Source of the DNA: Pseudonocardia abyssalis
GTDB taxonomy: Bacteria; Actinomycetota; Actinomycetes; Mycobacteriales; Pseudonocardiaceae
DNA: 64,000 nt
Assembly: GCF_019263705.2 (NCBI RefSeq)
Contig: NZ_JADQDK010000001.1
Location: 2,232,001-2,296,000 of the forward strand
Reading direction: 5' to 3'
Under the pieces are notes generated by a model, which made no database searches, was not told where the DNA came from, and saw only the letters and a program-made list of their open reading frames with translations. Made by a program: the position numbers and the translations under genes. This document shows, piece by piece, positions 8,415 to 17,382 of this stretch. Positions within the stretch are counted from its first letter, which is position 1. Each line of letters starts with the position of its first letter.

Positions 8415-9644
8415 ATGCAGACCATCACGCTCGACGGGTACGCGGAGGTCCGCGAGGCCTACCGCCAGCACGACCTGGAGCAGGCCCTCTACGACGCGGG
8501 CGGGGTCGTGATGGCCGACAGCCTGCTCGTGCTGCACGGCGGCGAGCACCGGCGCCGCCGCCGGGTGGAGAACCGCCTGTTCCGCCGCGGCACGTTCCGG
8601 TACTGGGAGCACACGTTCCTGCGCGACGTCGTGCGCGACACGCTCGCGCCCTTCCGCGCAGCGGGCCGGGCCGACCTGTTGGAGATCGGCTACCGGACGG
8701 TCATGAACCTCACGGCGATGGTGGCCGGGATCGACCAGCCGACGGGGGGCCCCGAGGAGACCGCCGAGCTGTACCGCCTGGCCAGGAAGTTCTCCGAGGG
8801 CGCGACGATGGTGCACACCACCCGCGATCCCGACGTCGTGCGCGCCGAGGTGCAGGCGGCGCTCGACGACTTCGACCGGATCTTCCTGCAGCCCTCGGTC
8901 GTCCGGCGCCGGGCGCTGCTGGAGCGGTTCGGGGCCGGCGAGATCGGTGAGGACGACCTGCCCCGCGACGTCCTCACCGCGCTGCTGCGCAACTGGGACG
9001 AGCTGGGCATCGACGAGGACGTCCTGCGCCGCGAGTGCGCCTTCTACCTGCAGGCGGGGTCGCACAGCACCGCGAACGCGTTCACCCACGCCGCCGACGA
9101 CTGGTTCGCCTGGGCCGCGCGCGACCCGCTGGCAGCGGACCGGGCCCGCTACGATCCGGCGCTGCTGCAGCGCTGCGTCCACGAGACGTTGCGACTGCAC
9201 CCCGCGAGCCCGGTCGCCCAGCGCCGGGCGCTCGCGCCCGTCACGCTGCGCGGCGGTACCGAGATCCCCGAGGGCTCGTTCGTCGTGCTGGACATCGCCG
9301 CCGCCAACCGCGACGCGCGGGTCTTCGACCGGCCCGGGGAGTACGACCCGCTGCGCGAGGTCCCGGCCGACGTCCCGCGCTGGGGCCACGCCTTCGGCGG
9401 CGGCATGCACGCCTGCATCGGCACCGAGCTCGCCGGCGGCGTCCCCTCCCCGGAGCGGGCGGCAGCCGAGCAGGGGACCCCCGAGCAGGCGGACCCCGAT
9501 CAGGTGCTCGGCACCGTCACGCTCATGCTCGACGCCCTGCTCACGGCCGGGGGCCGGCCCGACCCGCAGGACCCGCCCCGGCTCGATCCGCACTCGGCGC
9601 GCGAGCACTTCGCGAGCTACCCGGTGCTGTTCACTGCTCCGTGA
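8415..9644 (+). CDS. Cytochrome P450 (second, divergent)
   Basis: This 409-aa P450 has I-helix AGSHST (~214-219), ExxR at E257-R260 (ETLR) and the heme loop FGGGMHACIG with Cys334. It is clearly a paralogue of the divergent P450: both share the EVREAY/DAKDAY-like start, the VVMAD region, an R-V-E-N motif near residue 52 and LNP/LHPxSP after ExxR. The unusual Ser in the I-helix triad (GSHST rather than GGHTS) may alter proton delivery. Its stop overlaps the GTG of the following epoxide-hydrolase-like gene (9641-9644). It presumably uses the ferredoxin encoded on the other strand. Confidence 0.92.
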   Translation: MQTITLDGYAEVREAYRQHDLEQALYDAGGVVMADSLLVLHGGEHRRRRRVENRLFRRGTFRYWEHTFLRDVVRDTLAPFRAAGRADLLEIGYRTVMNLTAMVAGIDQPTGGPEETAELYRLARKFSEGATMVHTTRDPDVVRAEVQAALDDFDRIFLQPSVVRRRALLERFGAGEIGEDDLPRDVLTALLRNWDELGIDEDVLRRECAFYLQAGSHSTANAFTHAADDWFAWAARDPLAADRARYDPALLQRCVHETLRLHPASPVAQRRALAPVTLRGGTEIPEGSFVVLDIAAANRDARVFDRPGEYDPLREVPADVPRWGHAFGGGMHACIGTELAGGVPSPERAAAEQGTPEQADPDQVLGTVTLMLDALLTAGGRPDPQDPPRLDPHSAREHFASYPVLFTAP

Positions 9645-10054
9645 CCGGCCGGCCGGGGATCGACGGCGATACCGCGGTCGAGCGGGTCGTCCGCCGGTTC
9701 CTCGACGCCGTCGAGAGCCGCGACCCGGACGCCGTGGCCGCCTGCTTCGCCCCGGACGCGACGTACGCGAACGTGCCGCACCCGCCCGTCGTCGGGCCGG
9801 CGGGGGTGCGCGGGCTGTTCGCCCCGATCCTGGGTCGCGCCGAGCACGTGCACTGGGAGATCGTCACCGCCTGCGTCGCCGGACACCGCGGCTGGCTGGA
9901 ACGCGTCGACCGGTTCCGCATCGACGGGCGCGAGTACGCCGTGGAGTGCAACGGCGTGGTCGAGGTCGACGGGGTGCGCGCGCTGATCACCGACTTCCGC
10001 GACTACACCGACCTCGGGGTGTGGCGGGCCCGGCTCGGCGACGTGCTGGGCTGA
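9641..10054 (+). CDS. Limonene-1,2-epoxide hydrolase-like / NTF2-fold protein
   Basis: This is a 137-aa SnoaL/NTF2-fold protein. Its residues line up with the limonene-1,2-epoxide hydrolase active site: Y42-x-N44 (TYANVP), R88-V-D90 (ERVDRF) and D121 in FRDYTD, matching the family's Tyr, Asn, Arg, Asp and Asp set. It may therefore open an epoxide made by a neighbouring P450 to a diol. The assignment rests on motif comparison from memory; ketosteroid-isomerase-like or polyketide-cyclase roles remain possible. The GTG start overlaps the P450 stop (GTGA), indicating translational coupling. Confidence 0.7.
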   Translation: MTGRPGIDGDTAVERVVRRFLDAVESRDPDAVAACFAPDATYANVPHPPVVGPAGVRGLFAPILGRAEHVHWEIVTACVAGHRGWLERVDRFRIDGREYAVECNGVVEVDGVRALITDFRDYTDLGVWRARLGDVLG

Positions 10055-10075
10055 ACCCCGCCGGGCCGGATCGAG

Positions 10076-10097
10076 CGGAAGTAGAGGTCTAACGACG
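10076..10097. promoter_or_regulatory. 22-bp operator candidate, copy E
   Basis: The right arm CTAACGACG is a strong match; the left arm CGGAAGTAG is poor (about 5 of 9). The spacer AGGT keeps the 4-bp distance. It lies upstream of the first molybdenum hydroxylase gene pair. Confidence 0.5.
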
Positions 10098-10388
10098 CCT
10101 CCGGCCCCGGGTTACGGCAGCGGGACGGACCGCGTCCATCGCCACAACTTCCCCCGATCGGGTGACGATTCGGCCCGAGCGGCCCTCCGACCGGCCGTCC
10201 GGGGCCCGGAACGTCGCGTCCGGAGACCCGTCGACGGCGCCCGACGAGCGCCCGTCGGCGCTCCATCACCGAGCGTGAGCGAAAACAGTTCGGTGCGTAG
10301 TGAGGAGCTTGACGCCGCTCTCGCCGCTCTGCCAGCGTCCGCCGCCACGGTCAGGTCGACCGGATCCCTCACGACGGAGTGGACGAGG

Positions 10389-12737
10389 ATGACATCACGC
10401 GCTCGGCACACCACCACGGCACCGGACCCCGGCCCGTCCGGCAGCGGCAGGCACCGGGTCGCGAGCACCCTCGCGGTGCAGGTCGGCCGCCGACGGATCC
10501 TGGCCTACCTGGTCGCCGCACCGGTGCTGGCCGTGGCCACCCGCATCACGATCGACGCCGCCGCCCCCGACACGGCCTCCGCCGCCGTGCCGTCCGGCCC
10601 CTCGGTCGAAGAGCTCTTCGACATCGCCGACGCGATCATCCTGGCCGGTGCGCCGACCATGCCGCTGGTGACGCTCGAGATCGGCCTCGACGGTGTCGCC
10701 CGCCTCGAGGTCCCCCGAGCCGAGTCCGGGCAGGGCATCACGACGGCGCTGGCGATGATCCTGGCCGAGGAGCTCGACCTCCCCGTCGGCTCCGTGCAGG
10801 TGACCTGCGCCGACGCCCGCCCGGAGCTGCTGTTCAACCAGCTGACCGCAGGCTCCGCCTCGGTCCGCGCCTTCTACGACCCGCTGCGCGTCCTGGCCGC
10901 CACCGCCCGGGCCCGGATGGTGGCCGCCGCGGCGCTGCGCTGGGGCGTGCCGGCCACCGGGCTGAGCACCGCGGACGGCACGGTCGTCGCGCCCGACGGG
11001 CGCACCGCCGACTACGGCTCGCTGACCGCCGAGGCGGCCCGGACGTCGCTGGGCGAGATCACCGTGACGCCCAAGCCGGAGTCCGAGCACCGCGTGGTCG
11101 GCACGCCGGTACGGCGGGCCGACGGGTTCGACATCGTCACGGGCCGCAAGAAGTTCACGATGGACCTCGACGTGCCCGGCGCCACGCCGACGCTGCTGCG
11201 GCGCCCCCCGACGATGAACGGCACCGTCGAGGAGCTGCTCAACCGGGCCGAGGTCGAGGCCATGCCCGGGGTGCTCGGGGTCGTGGTGCTCCCCAGCGGC
11301 GTCGCCGTGGCGGCCGAGACGTTCGAGCAGGCCAGGGCCGCGGCCGACGTCGTCGACGCGCGGTACGGGGCGGGGCCTGTGCCCGACGAGTCGAACGAGA
11401 CGATCATGGCGAAGCTCCGCGCGGCCGTGCCGCCGCTGCTCGCGCCCGACCTGGGCTCCCTCCCGCTCGGTGCGACCACCATCGACGCCGAGTTCGAGTG
11501 GCCCGCGGCCTGCCACGCACCGCTGGAGACCGAGTGCGCGGTCGCCGACGTCCGCGCCGACCGCGCCGAAGTGTGGAGCGGCTTCCAGGCCCCGATCGTC
11601 GCCCAGCAGACGATCGCGATCGAGCTCGGGCTCCCCCAGGACCGCGTCACGGCGCACGTCGTGCCGTCCGGCGGGGCGTTCGGCCGCCGGGTCTTCTTCG
11701 AGGCGGCGATCGAGGCCGCGAAGGTGTCGCAGGCGCTGGAGCGTCCGATCAAGCTGATGTGGCCGCGCGTCGACGACATGCGCCACGGCCGCGTCCGGCC
11801 CCCCAACTTCCACCGCCTTCGGGCCACGGTGGCCGCCGGGCAGGTGCTGACCTTCGAGCAGCGCGTGGCGGGCGTGTCCACCGACTACCGGCACGGGCTC
11901 GGCGAGATCCTCACCGCCACCGCCACGGCCCTGCCCGAAGGCAGCCGGCAGGCCGTCGGCAACGACGCCTTCGGCCAGGCCGTCTTCCTGACGATGGTGG
12001 CCTCGCCCTACAACTTCGGGGTCTACACGAAGAACCAGTTCGACGTGAACCTCGGCATGCCGACCGCGAGCTACCGCAGCGTGCCCTGCCAGACGGCGCG
12101 GGGCTCCGAGGAGATCATGGTCGACGAGGTCGCCGCCGCGCTGGGCCGCGACCCCGTCGAGTTCCGGCTGGAGTTCCTCAAGGAGGAGCGGGCCAAGGCG
12201 GTGGTCCGGGCCGTGGCCGAGGCCGGGGACTGGGGCCGCAGCCTCCCCGACGGGGTCGCCCAGGGCGTCGGCTACCACATGGAGAGCCGCGCCCACACCG
12301 CCGCGCTGATCGAGCTGGACGCCCGCGACCCGGAGCACCCCGTGGTCACCCGGGCCGTCATCGCCGTCGACGTCGCCCGCACCGTCAACCCGCTCGGGCT
12401 GGAGGCCCAGATGCTCGGCTGCCTGGCCGAGGCCATCTCGCTGACCCTCACGGCCGGGCTGCACATCGAGAACGGGCTGCCCCTGGAGGGCAGCTACTCG
12501 CAGTACCACTTCGTGCGCCAGCGGGACTACCCCGCCGACGTCCAGGTGATCATCATGCCGGACAACGACGGCCGGCTCGGCGGCGCGGGCGAGGTCGGCA
12601 TGGCCGCCCCCACGGGCGCGATCGCCAACGCCTTCACGAAGGCCACCGGCATCAAGGCCCGCACGTTCCCCCTCAACTTCCCCGTCGACTTCACCCCCTT
12701 CGCCCCCGGCGTGCTCCCCCCGCCGGCCTTCGTCTGA
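10389..12737 (+). CDS. Xanthine dehydrogenase family, IorB-like molybdopterin-binding subunit
   Basis: About 782 aa from the ATG at 10389; an upstream GTG at 10275 would add 38 residues. The N-terminus has a twin-arginine-like stretch GRRRILAYLVAAP followed by hydrophobic residues, typical of isoquinoline 1-oxidoreductase beta-type subunits that are exported by Tat with their partner. Moco-site features include GGAFGRRVFFEAA, PLETECAVADV, ASYRSVPCQT and the C-terminal LGGAGEVGMAAPTGAIANA with the catalytic Glu. It should hydroxylate an N-heterocycle or oxidise an aldehyde using water. It is paired with the 2Fe-2S gene 11 nt downstream; no FAD subunit is present, as expected if cytochrome c is the acceptor. 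Confidence 0.85.
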   Translation: MTSRARHTTTAPDPGPSGSGRHRVASTLAVQVGRRRILAYLVAAPVLAVATRITIDAAAPDTASAAVPSGPSVEELFDIADAIILAGAPTMPLVTLEIGLDGVARLEVPRAESGQGITTALAMILAEELDLPVGSVQVTCADARPELLFNQLTAGSASVRAFYDPLRVLAATARARMVAAAALRWGVPATGLSTADGTVVAPDGRTADYGSLTAEAARTSLGEITVTPKPESEHRVVGTPVRRADGFDIVTGRKKFTMDLDVPGATPTLLRRPPTMNGTVEELLNRAEVEAMPGVLGVVVLPSGVAVAAETFEQARAAADVVDARYGAGPVPDESNETIMAKLRAAVPPLLAPDLGSLPLGATTIDAEFEWPAACHAPLETECAVADVRADRAEVWSGFQAPIVAQQTIAIELGLPQDRVTAHVVPSGGAFGRRVFFEAAIEAAKVSQALERPIKLMWPRVDDMRHGRVRPPNFHRLRATVAAGQVLTFEQRVAGVSTDYRHGLGEILTATATALPEGSRQAVGNDAFGQAVFLTMVASPYNFGVYTKNQFDVNLGMPTASYRSVPCQTARGSEEIMVDEVAAALGRDPVEFRLEFLKEERAKAVVRAVAEAGDWGRSLPDGVAQGVGYHMESRAHTAALIELDARDPEHPVVTRAVIAVDVARTVNPLGLEAQMLGCLAEAISLTLTAGLHIENGLPLEGSYSQYHFVRQRDYPADVQVIIMPDNDGRLGGAGEVGMAAPTGAIANAFTKATGIKARTFPLNFPVDFTPFAPGVLPPPAFV

Positions 12738-12748
12738 GGAGACCCCCC

Positions 12749-13207
12749 GTGCCGAACCACTCGTTCACCCTCAACGGCGAGACGGTGGACGTCGACGCCC
12801 CCGACGACCTGCCCCTGCTCTGGGCCCTGCGTGACAAGCTGGGGGTGACCGGCCCCAAGTACGGCTGCGGCATCAACGTCTGCAAGGCGTGCACGAGCCT
12901 GCTCGGGGACGAGGCGATCAACCCGTGCTCGGTGCCGGTGTCCGCCGTCGAGGGCCAGGAGGTCACCACGATCGAGGGCCTGGCCGACGGCGACGTCCTG
13001 CACCCCGTGCAGGAGGCGTGGCTGGAGCAGGACGTCGCGCAGTGCGGCTACTGCCAGCCGGGCCAGATCATGGCCGCGGTCGCGCTGCTGCGGCGCACCA
13101 GCACGCCGACCGACGAGGACATCCGCGCGATCGAGAACGTCTGCCGGTGCGGCACCTACTTCCGCATCCGCAAGGCCATCGAGAGCGCGGCGGCGAAGAT
13201 GGCGTGA
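12749..13207 (+). CDS. (2Fe-2S)-binding protein, IorA-like small subunit
   Basis: This 152-aa protein carries two [2Fe-2S] clusters. The plant-type N-terminal site is YGCGINVCKACTSLL plus a later Cys (NPCSVPV). The alpha-helical second site is QCGYCQPGQIM and CRCGTYFRIR. The QPGQ and GTYFRIR variants are those of isoquinoline-oxidoreductase-type alpha subunits rather than CODH-type. It passes electrons from the Moco subunit encoded just upstream. The GTG at 12749 follows the upstream stop by 11 nt with GAGGAG in between. The gene converges with the indolepyruvate oxidoreductase gene, 4 nt away. Confidence 0.9.
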   Translation: MPNHSFTLNGETVDVDAPDDLPLLWALRDKLGVTGPKYGCGINVCKACTSLLGDEAINPCSVPVSAVEGQEVTTIEGLADGDVLHPVQEAWLEQDVAQCGYCQPGQIMAAVALLRRTSTPTDEDIRAIENVCRCGTYFRIRKAIESAAAKMA

Positions 13208-13211
13208 AGGC

Positions 13212-16200
13212 TCAGGCCCCCGCCTCGGCCAGCCGCGCGCGGTAGCGGGCCACGGACTCGAGCTTGACGTCCTCGTACCCGCGCACCATGTCCGGGAGCC
13301 CCGCGATGTCGACGGCCGCGGCGTGGGTGGCGGGGGTCAGGCCGGCCACGAGCCGGTCGACCACCGCCCGGTACTCGACGACCAGCTCCCGCTCCAGCCG
13401 CCGCACGCGGGCGTACCCGAACACGTCGAACGGGGTGCCGCGCAGCCGGCGCATGGCCCGGAGCAGCCGGAACACCGGGGCGGACCGGCGACCGAGGGTG
13501 ATCTTGCGCTGCATCCCCAGCGCGCGGAGCGCCGGCGGGTGCAGCCGCCACGCGAAGGTCGCGCCCGCCCCGAACCGCTCCTGCACCTCGGCGGCCAGGG
13601 CCGGGTCCAGCGACAGGCGCGCGACCTCGTACTCGTCCTTGTAGGTCACCAGCTTGTGCAGGTGCACCGCGACGGTCTCGGCGAGCGCGGTCGACCCGGG
13701 CACCGCGGCGGCCTCGGTCGCCCGCACGCGCTCGACGTCGGCGACGTAGCGGTCGGCACAGGCCGCGTCCTGGTAGGCCACGAGCTCGGGCACCCGGATC
13801 CCGACCAGGCGGGCGAGCTCCGAGCCCGCGGGCGCGCCCAGGGCGGGGACGGCGACCGGCCCAGAAGTGGTCACGGCGGCCGTGGCCGGCCGCTCGTCCA
13901 GCGCCCCCGGGTCGGCGACGACCTGCCGCCCGCGCCGGAACGCCTGCACGTTCGCGGCCACCGCCACGCCGTTCAGCTCGATCGCCCGCTCGATCTGCGC
14001 CGCGGGCAGCGGCAGCGCGCCGGTCTGGTACGCCGCGCCGACCAGCAGCATGTTGGCGTACTGGTCCTCCCCGAAGAGCCGCTCGGCCAGCGCGCGGGCG
14101 TCGAACCAGGTGCCCGAGCGCACGGCGTCGGAGATCCGCCGGGACACGGCGTCGACGTCGGGGAACGCGGCCGTGGTGTCGACGACCATCGCGCCGGTCG
14201 GCACGCGGGTGGTGGACACGACCGCGACGGTCCGCGCGGGATCGGTGACCGCGAGCGTCGCGGGGTCGGCGGCGACGAGCAGGTCGGCGCCGAGGTAGAG
14301 ATCGCACTCCCGCGCGGCCAGGCGCCCCGCGGCCTCCACCGGTCCGGCGGTGATCCGCAGGTCGGAGACCACGGCGCCGCCCTTCTGCGCGAGGCCGGTC
14401 TGGTCGAGCCCGCGGACGTGGCGCCCGGCGAGGACCGCGGCCGCGGCCAGCACCTGCGCCACCGTGACGATGCCGGTGCCGCCGACGCCGGCCAGCCGCA
14501 CGGACACCGCGGCGCGGCCGGTGGCCACCGGCTCCGGCAGGTCGTCGGGCCCCAGCGGCGCGGGCGTGCGGCGCACCGACTCCCCCGGGGTGACCGTCAG
14601 GAACGACGGGCAGTCGCCCTCGAGGCAGGAGAAGTCGAGGTTGCAGGAGGACTGGTCGATCCGGGTCTTGCGCCCGAACTCGGTGTCGACGGGCTGCACG
14701 GACAGGCAGTTCGACTTCTTCCCGCAGTCCCCGCACCCCTCGCAGACCCGCTCGTTGATCATCACGCGCTCGACGGGCGTCGGGACCGTGCCCCGCTTGC
14801 GCTTGCGGCGCTTCTCCGCGGCGCAGGCCTGGTCGTGGATCAGCACGGTGACGCCGGGGACGGTGGCGAGCACCTCCTGCGCCTCGCCGAGCCGCTCGCG
14901 GGGCCAGACCTCGACCCCCGGGGCGAGGCGGACGCCCCGGTAGCGGCGGGGCTCGTCGGTGGTGACGATCGTGCGCGCCACACCCTCCGCCGCCAGCAGC
15001 CGCGTGATCGCGGGCACCGACAGCGCGCCGACGGCGTCCTGGCCGCCGGTCATCGCGACCGTGCCGTTGTGCAGCAGCTTGTAGGTGATGTCGACGCCCG
15101 AGGCCACCGCGGCCCGGACGGCCAACGACCCGGAGTGGTGGAACGTGCCGTCGCCGAGGTTCTGCACGAGGTGCCGGGCCCGCACGAACGGCGCCATCCC
15201 GATCCACTGGGTGCCCTCGCCACCCATCTGCGTCAGCCCGGTGACCTCGCCGACCTGGCCCGGCTCCATCAGCAGCACCATCGCGTGGCAGCCGATCCCG
15301 CCCCCGACCAGCGAGTCCTCCGAAGCGGGCTTCGTCGACGAGTTGTGCGGGCAGCCGGAGCAGAAGTACGGGGTGCGCGTGGTGATCGGCAGGGTGATCG
15401 GGCCGCGGCGGCGTGCGCGCCGGGCGTCGTTCCAGGCGACGACGGACGGCAGGTCGGCCAGCCGCGAGGCCAGCGCGATCGCGATCGCGTCGGGTTCCAG
15501 CTCGCCGTGCTCGGCCAGCAGCACCGCGCCGTCCGGGGCGCGCTTGCCGTGCACCGCGGGGGCGCCGGGCCGTCCGTAGAGCAGGTCCTTGACGCCGGAT
15601 TCGACGAACGCGCGCTTCTCCTCGACCACCACGATCTCGCGCAGCCCGGAGGCGAACTCCTCGACGATGCCGGGCTCCAGCGGCCACACCATGCCCAGCT
15701 TGAGCAGCCGGACGCCGCGGCGGCGCAGCTCGGTGTCGTCGAGTCCGAGCGCGGTGAGCGCCTGGCGCAGGTCGAGCCAGGTCTTGCCGGCGGCGACGAT
15801 CCCGATCCGGTCGTCGGCGGTGCGCACCGGGATCGTGTTCAGCCGGTTCAGCGCGGCGTAGCGGCGGGCCAGCTCCAGGCGGCCGCGGTGCAGGTCGCGC
15901 TCCAGCGTGCCGAGGACGGGCTGCAGCAGGTGCCCGGTGACGGTGTGCCTCCACGGGCGGCCGTCGAGCTCCAGCTCGGGCACGACGGGCCGGAAGTCCG
16001 GCTCGAACCGCGCGGTCGCCGACCCGTCGGCCACGGCCGTGGCCATCTTCAGCCCGGCCCACAGGCCGCTCGCCCGCGACAGCGCGATGCCGTGCAGCCC
16101 GAGCGCGACGACCTCGCCCGGGTCGGCCGGGTAGAGCGTCGGGATCGCGAGGTCGGCGAGCGCGAACTCGGACGCGCACGGCACGCTGGAGGACTTGGCG

Positions 16201-16673
16201 CCGGGATCGTCGCCCACGGCGGCGAGCACGCCGCCGGTGCGGTGGGTGCCCATCAGGTTGGCGTGGCGGATCGCGTCGCAGGCGCGGTCCAGGCCCGGCG
16301 CCTTGCCGTACCAGAGCCCGGCGACGCCGTCGTGGCGCAGCTGAGGGTGCAGGGGCCCGCCCGAGACGGCCGCGAGCTGGGTGCCCTGCACCGCCATCGC
16401 GGCGGCCTCCTCGTTCAGGCCCGGGGTGAACACGACACCGTGCTCGTCGAGCAGCGCGCGGCGGCGGCCCAGCTCCAGGTCCAGCCCGGCCAGCGGCGAC
16501 CCCTCGTACCCCGAGACGAACGTGCGGGTGTCCAGCCCGCGGGCGCGGTCGTGGCGCTGCTGCTCCAGCACCAGCCGCACGAGCGCCTGGACCCCCGTCA
16601 GGTACGTCTGCGGCGCGTCGTACCGGTCGGCCGGCGAGAACGGGGCCTGCGGTCGGTTGTCGACGATCGTCAT
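13212..16673 (-). CDS. Indolepyruvate ferredoxin oxidoreductase family protein (fused subunits)
   Basis: This 1153-aa fused 2-oxoacid:ferredoxin oxidoreductase starts at the ATG at 16673. In order it has an N-terminal TPP-dependent alpha region (FVSGYEGSPLAGLD), a TPP-pyrophosphate region (GIGCHAM, later TGGQDAVG), a ferredoxin-like Cys cluster near residue 635-660 (CEGCGDCGKKSNC, then CNLDFSCLEGDC), and a C-terminal gamma-type domain beginning AGVGGTGIVTVAQVL. It decarboxylates aryl- or branched 2-oxoacids to acyl-CoA with ferredoxin reduction; fused aerobic homologues exist in actinobacteria and proteobacteria. A divergent Lrp regulator suggests amino-acid-linked control. Confidence 0.9.
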   Translation of the reverse strand: MTIVDNRPQAPFSPADRYDAPQTYLTGVQALVRLVLEQQRHDRARGLDTRTFVSGYEGSPLAGLDLELGRRRALLDEHGVVFTPGLNEEAAAMAVQGTQLAAVSGGPLHPQLRHDGVAGLWYGKAPGLDRACDAIRHANLMGTHRTGGVLAAVGDDPGAKSSSVPCASEFALADLAIPTLYPADPGEVVALGLHGIALSRASGLWAGLKMATAVADGSATARFEPDFRPVVPELELDGRPWRHTVTGHLLQPVLGTLERDLHRGRLELARRYAALNRLNTIPVRTADDRIGIVAAGKTWLDLRQALTALGLDDTELRRRGVRLLKLGMVWPLEPGIVEEFASGLREIVVVEEKRAFVESGVKDLLYGRPGAPAVHGKRAPDGAVLLAEHGELEPDAIAIALASRLADLPSVVAWNDARRARRRGPITLPITTRTPYFCSGCPHNSSTKPASEDSLVGGGIGCHAMVLLMEPGQVGEVTGLTQMGGEGTQWIGMAPFVRARHLVQNLGDGTFHHSGSLAVRAAVASGVDITYKLLHNGTVAMTGGQDAVGALSVPAITRLLAAEGVARTIVTTDEPRRYRGVRLAPGVEVWPRERLGEAQEVLATVPGVTVLIHDQACAAEKRRKRKRGTVPTPVERVMINERVCEGCGDCGKKSNCLSVQPVDTEFGRKTRIDQSSCNLDFSCLEGDCPSFLTVTPGESVRRTPAPLGPDDLPEPVATGRAAVSVRLAGVGGTGIVTVAQVLAAAAVLAGRHVRGLDQTGLAQKGGAVVSDLRITAGPVEAAGRLAARECDLYLGADLLVAADPATLAVTDPARTVAVVSTTRVPTGAMVVDTTAAFPDVDAVSRRISDAVRSGTWFDARALAERLFGEDQYANMLLVGAAYQTGALPLPAAQIERAIELNGVAVAANVQAFRRGRQVVADPGALDERPATAAVTTSGPVAVPALGAPAGSELARLVGIRVPELVAYQDAACADRYVADVERVRATEAAAVPGSTALAETVAVHLHKLVTYKDEYEVARLSLDPALAAEVQERFGAGATFAWRLHPPALRALGMQRKITLGRRSAPVFRLLRAMRRLRGTPFDVFGYARVRRLERELVVEYRAVVDRLVAGLTPATHAAAVDIAGLPDMVRGYEDVKLESVARYRARLAEAGA

Positions 16674-16807
16674 GGGGGGGGCTCCTCGGGTGGGGACGGC
16701 CCGGACGCTAGGAACCGGGTGGACATCCGTCCAGACTGGATATCGCCGCACCGGGCCATCGGCCCGGTCGTGTGCGCCGGAACCGACCACGAGAGGGCCA
16801 ACGGACC

Positions 16808-17290
16808 ATGCGCCTCGACGAGCTCGACCGATCCCTGCTGGTGCTGCTGCTGGAACGGCCGCGCGCGGGCCTGCGCGAGCACGCCCGCACCCTCGGCGTC
16901 GCCCGCGGCACCGTCGCCGCCCGGTTCCTGCGCCTGCAGGAGTCCGGGGTGGTCTCCGGGCTCGCGCCGCAGGTGTCGCCGCGCGCCTTCGGCTACGCGA
17001 TGCTCGCCTTCGTGCACCTCGACCTCGCGCAGGGCCGGCTCGACCCCGTGGTCGAGGACCTCACCGCGATCCCCGAGGTGATCGAGGCGCACACCATCAC
17101 CGGGGACGGCGACCTGCTCTGCCGCGTCGTCGCCCGGGACACCGCCGAGCTGGAGCGGGTGATCCAGCGGCTGATCGAGATCCCCGGGGTGACGCGGACG
17201 CGCTCCCAGATGGCCCTGACCCAGCGCATCCCGCCCCGCGTCCTGCCGCTGGTGCGCAGCAGCCGGTGGTCGACCGACCGCCCACGGTGA
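16808..17290 (+). CDS. Lrp/AsnC family transcriptional regulator
   Basis: This 160-aa protein has an N-terminal helix-turn-helix (LDELDRSLLVLLL..., GVARGTVAARFLRLQ) and a C-terminal RAM/AsnC effector domain (IPEVIEAHTITGDGDLLCRVVA). Lrp proteins bind amino acids or 2-oxoacids and often control the gene divergent to them. Here that is the indolepyruvate oxidoreductase 134 bp away, which handles deaminated amino acids. The shared gap contains a short inverted GGAC/GTCC pair around 16730 that could be its site. The ATG at 16808 is preceded by GAGAGG. Confidence 0.88.
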   Translation: MRLDELDRSLLVLLLERPRAGLREHARTLGVARGTVAARFLRLQESGVVSGLAPQVSPRAFGYAMLAFVHLDLAQGRLDPVVEDLTAIPEVIEAHTITGDGDLLCRVVARDTAELERVIQRLIEIPGVTRTRSQMALTQRIPPRVLPLVRSSRWSTDRPR

Positions 17291-17310
17291 ACCTTGCCCT
17301 CCCCGTCGAG

Positions 17311-17332
17311 CGACGTTAGGTTCCTAACGTCG
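17311..17332. promoter_or_regulatory. 22-bp operator, copy F (perfect palindromic arms)
   Basis: Arms CGACGTTAG and CTAACGTCG are exact inverted repeats with the spacer GTTC. It lies 50 bp upstream of the CoxL-like start. This is the best copy and defines the consensus for the other five. Confidence 0.8.
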
Positions 17333-17382
17333 ACTTTCGGTGACCGTCGACACACGGTGGTGGAGACGAGGAGGTCCGCGGC

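Noticed and set aside
10395..12509. Long open frame on the strand opposite the molybdenum subunit
   Set aside because: It is an antisense shadow of a real gene caused by high third-position GC; composition is His/Gly/Arg-rich with no domain.
13323..17081. Very long plus-strand open frame opposite the indolepyruvate oxidoreductase
   Set aside because: Same antisense effect; no recognisable motif, while the minus-strand frame has a complete fused enzyme.
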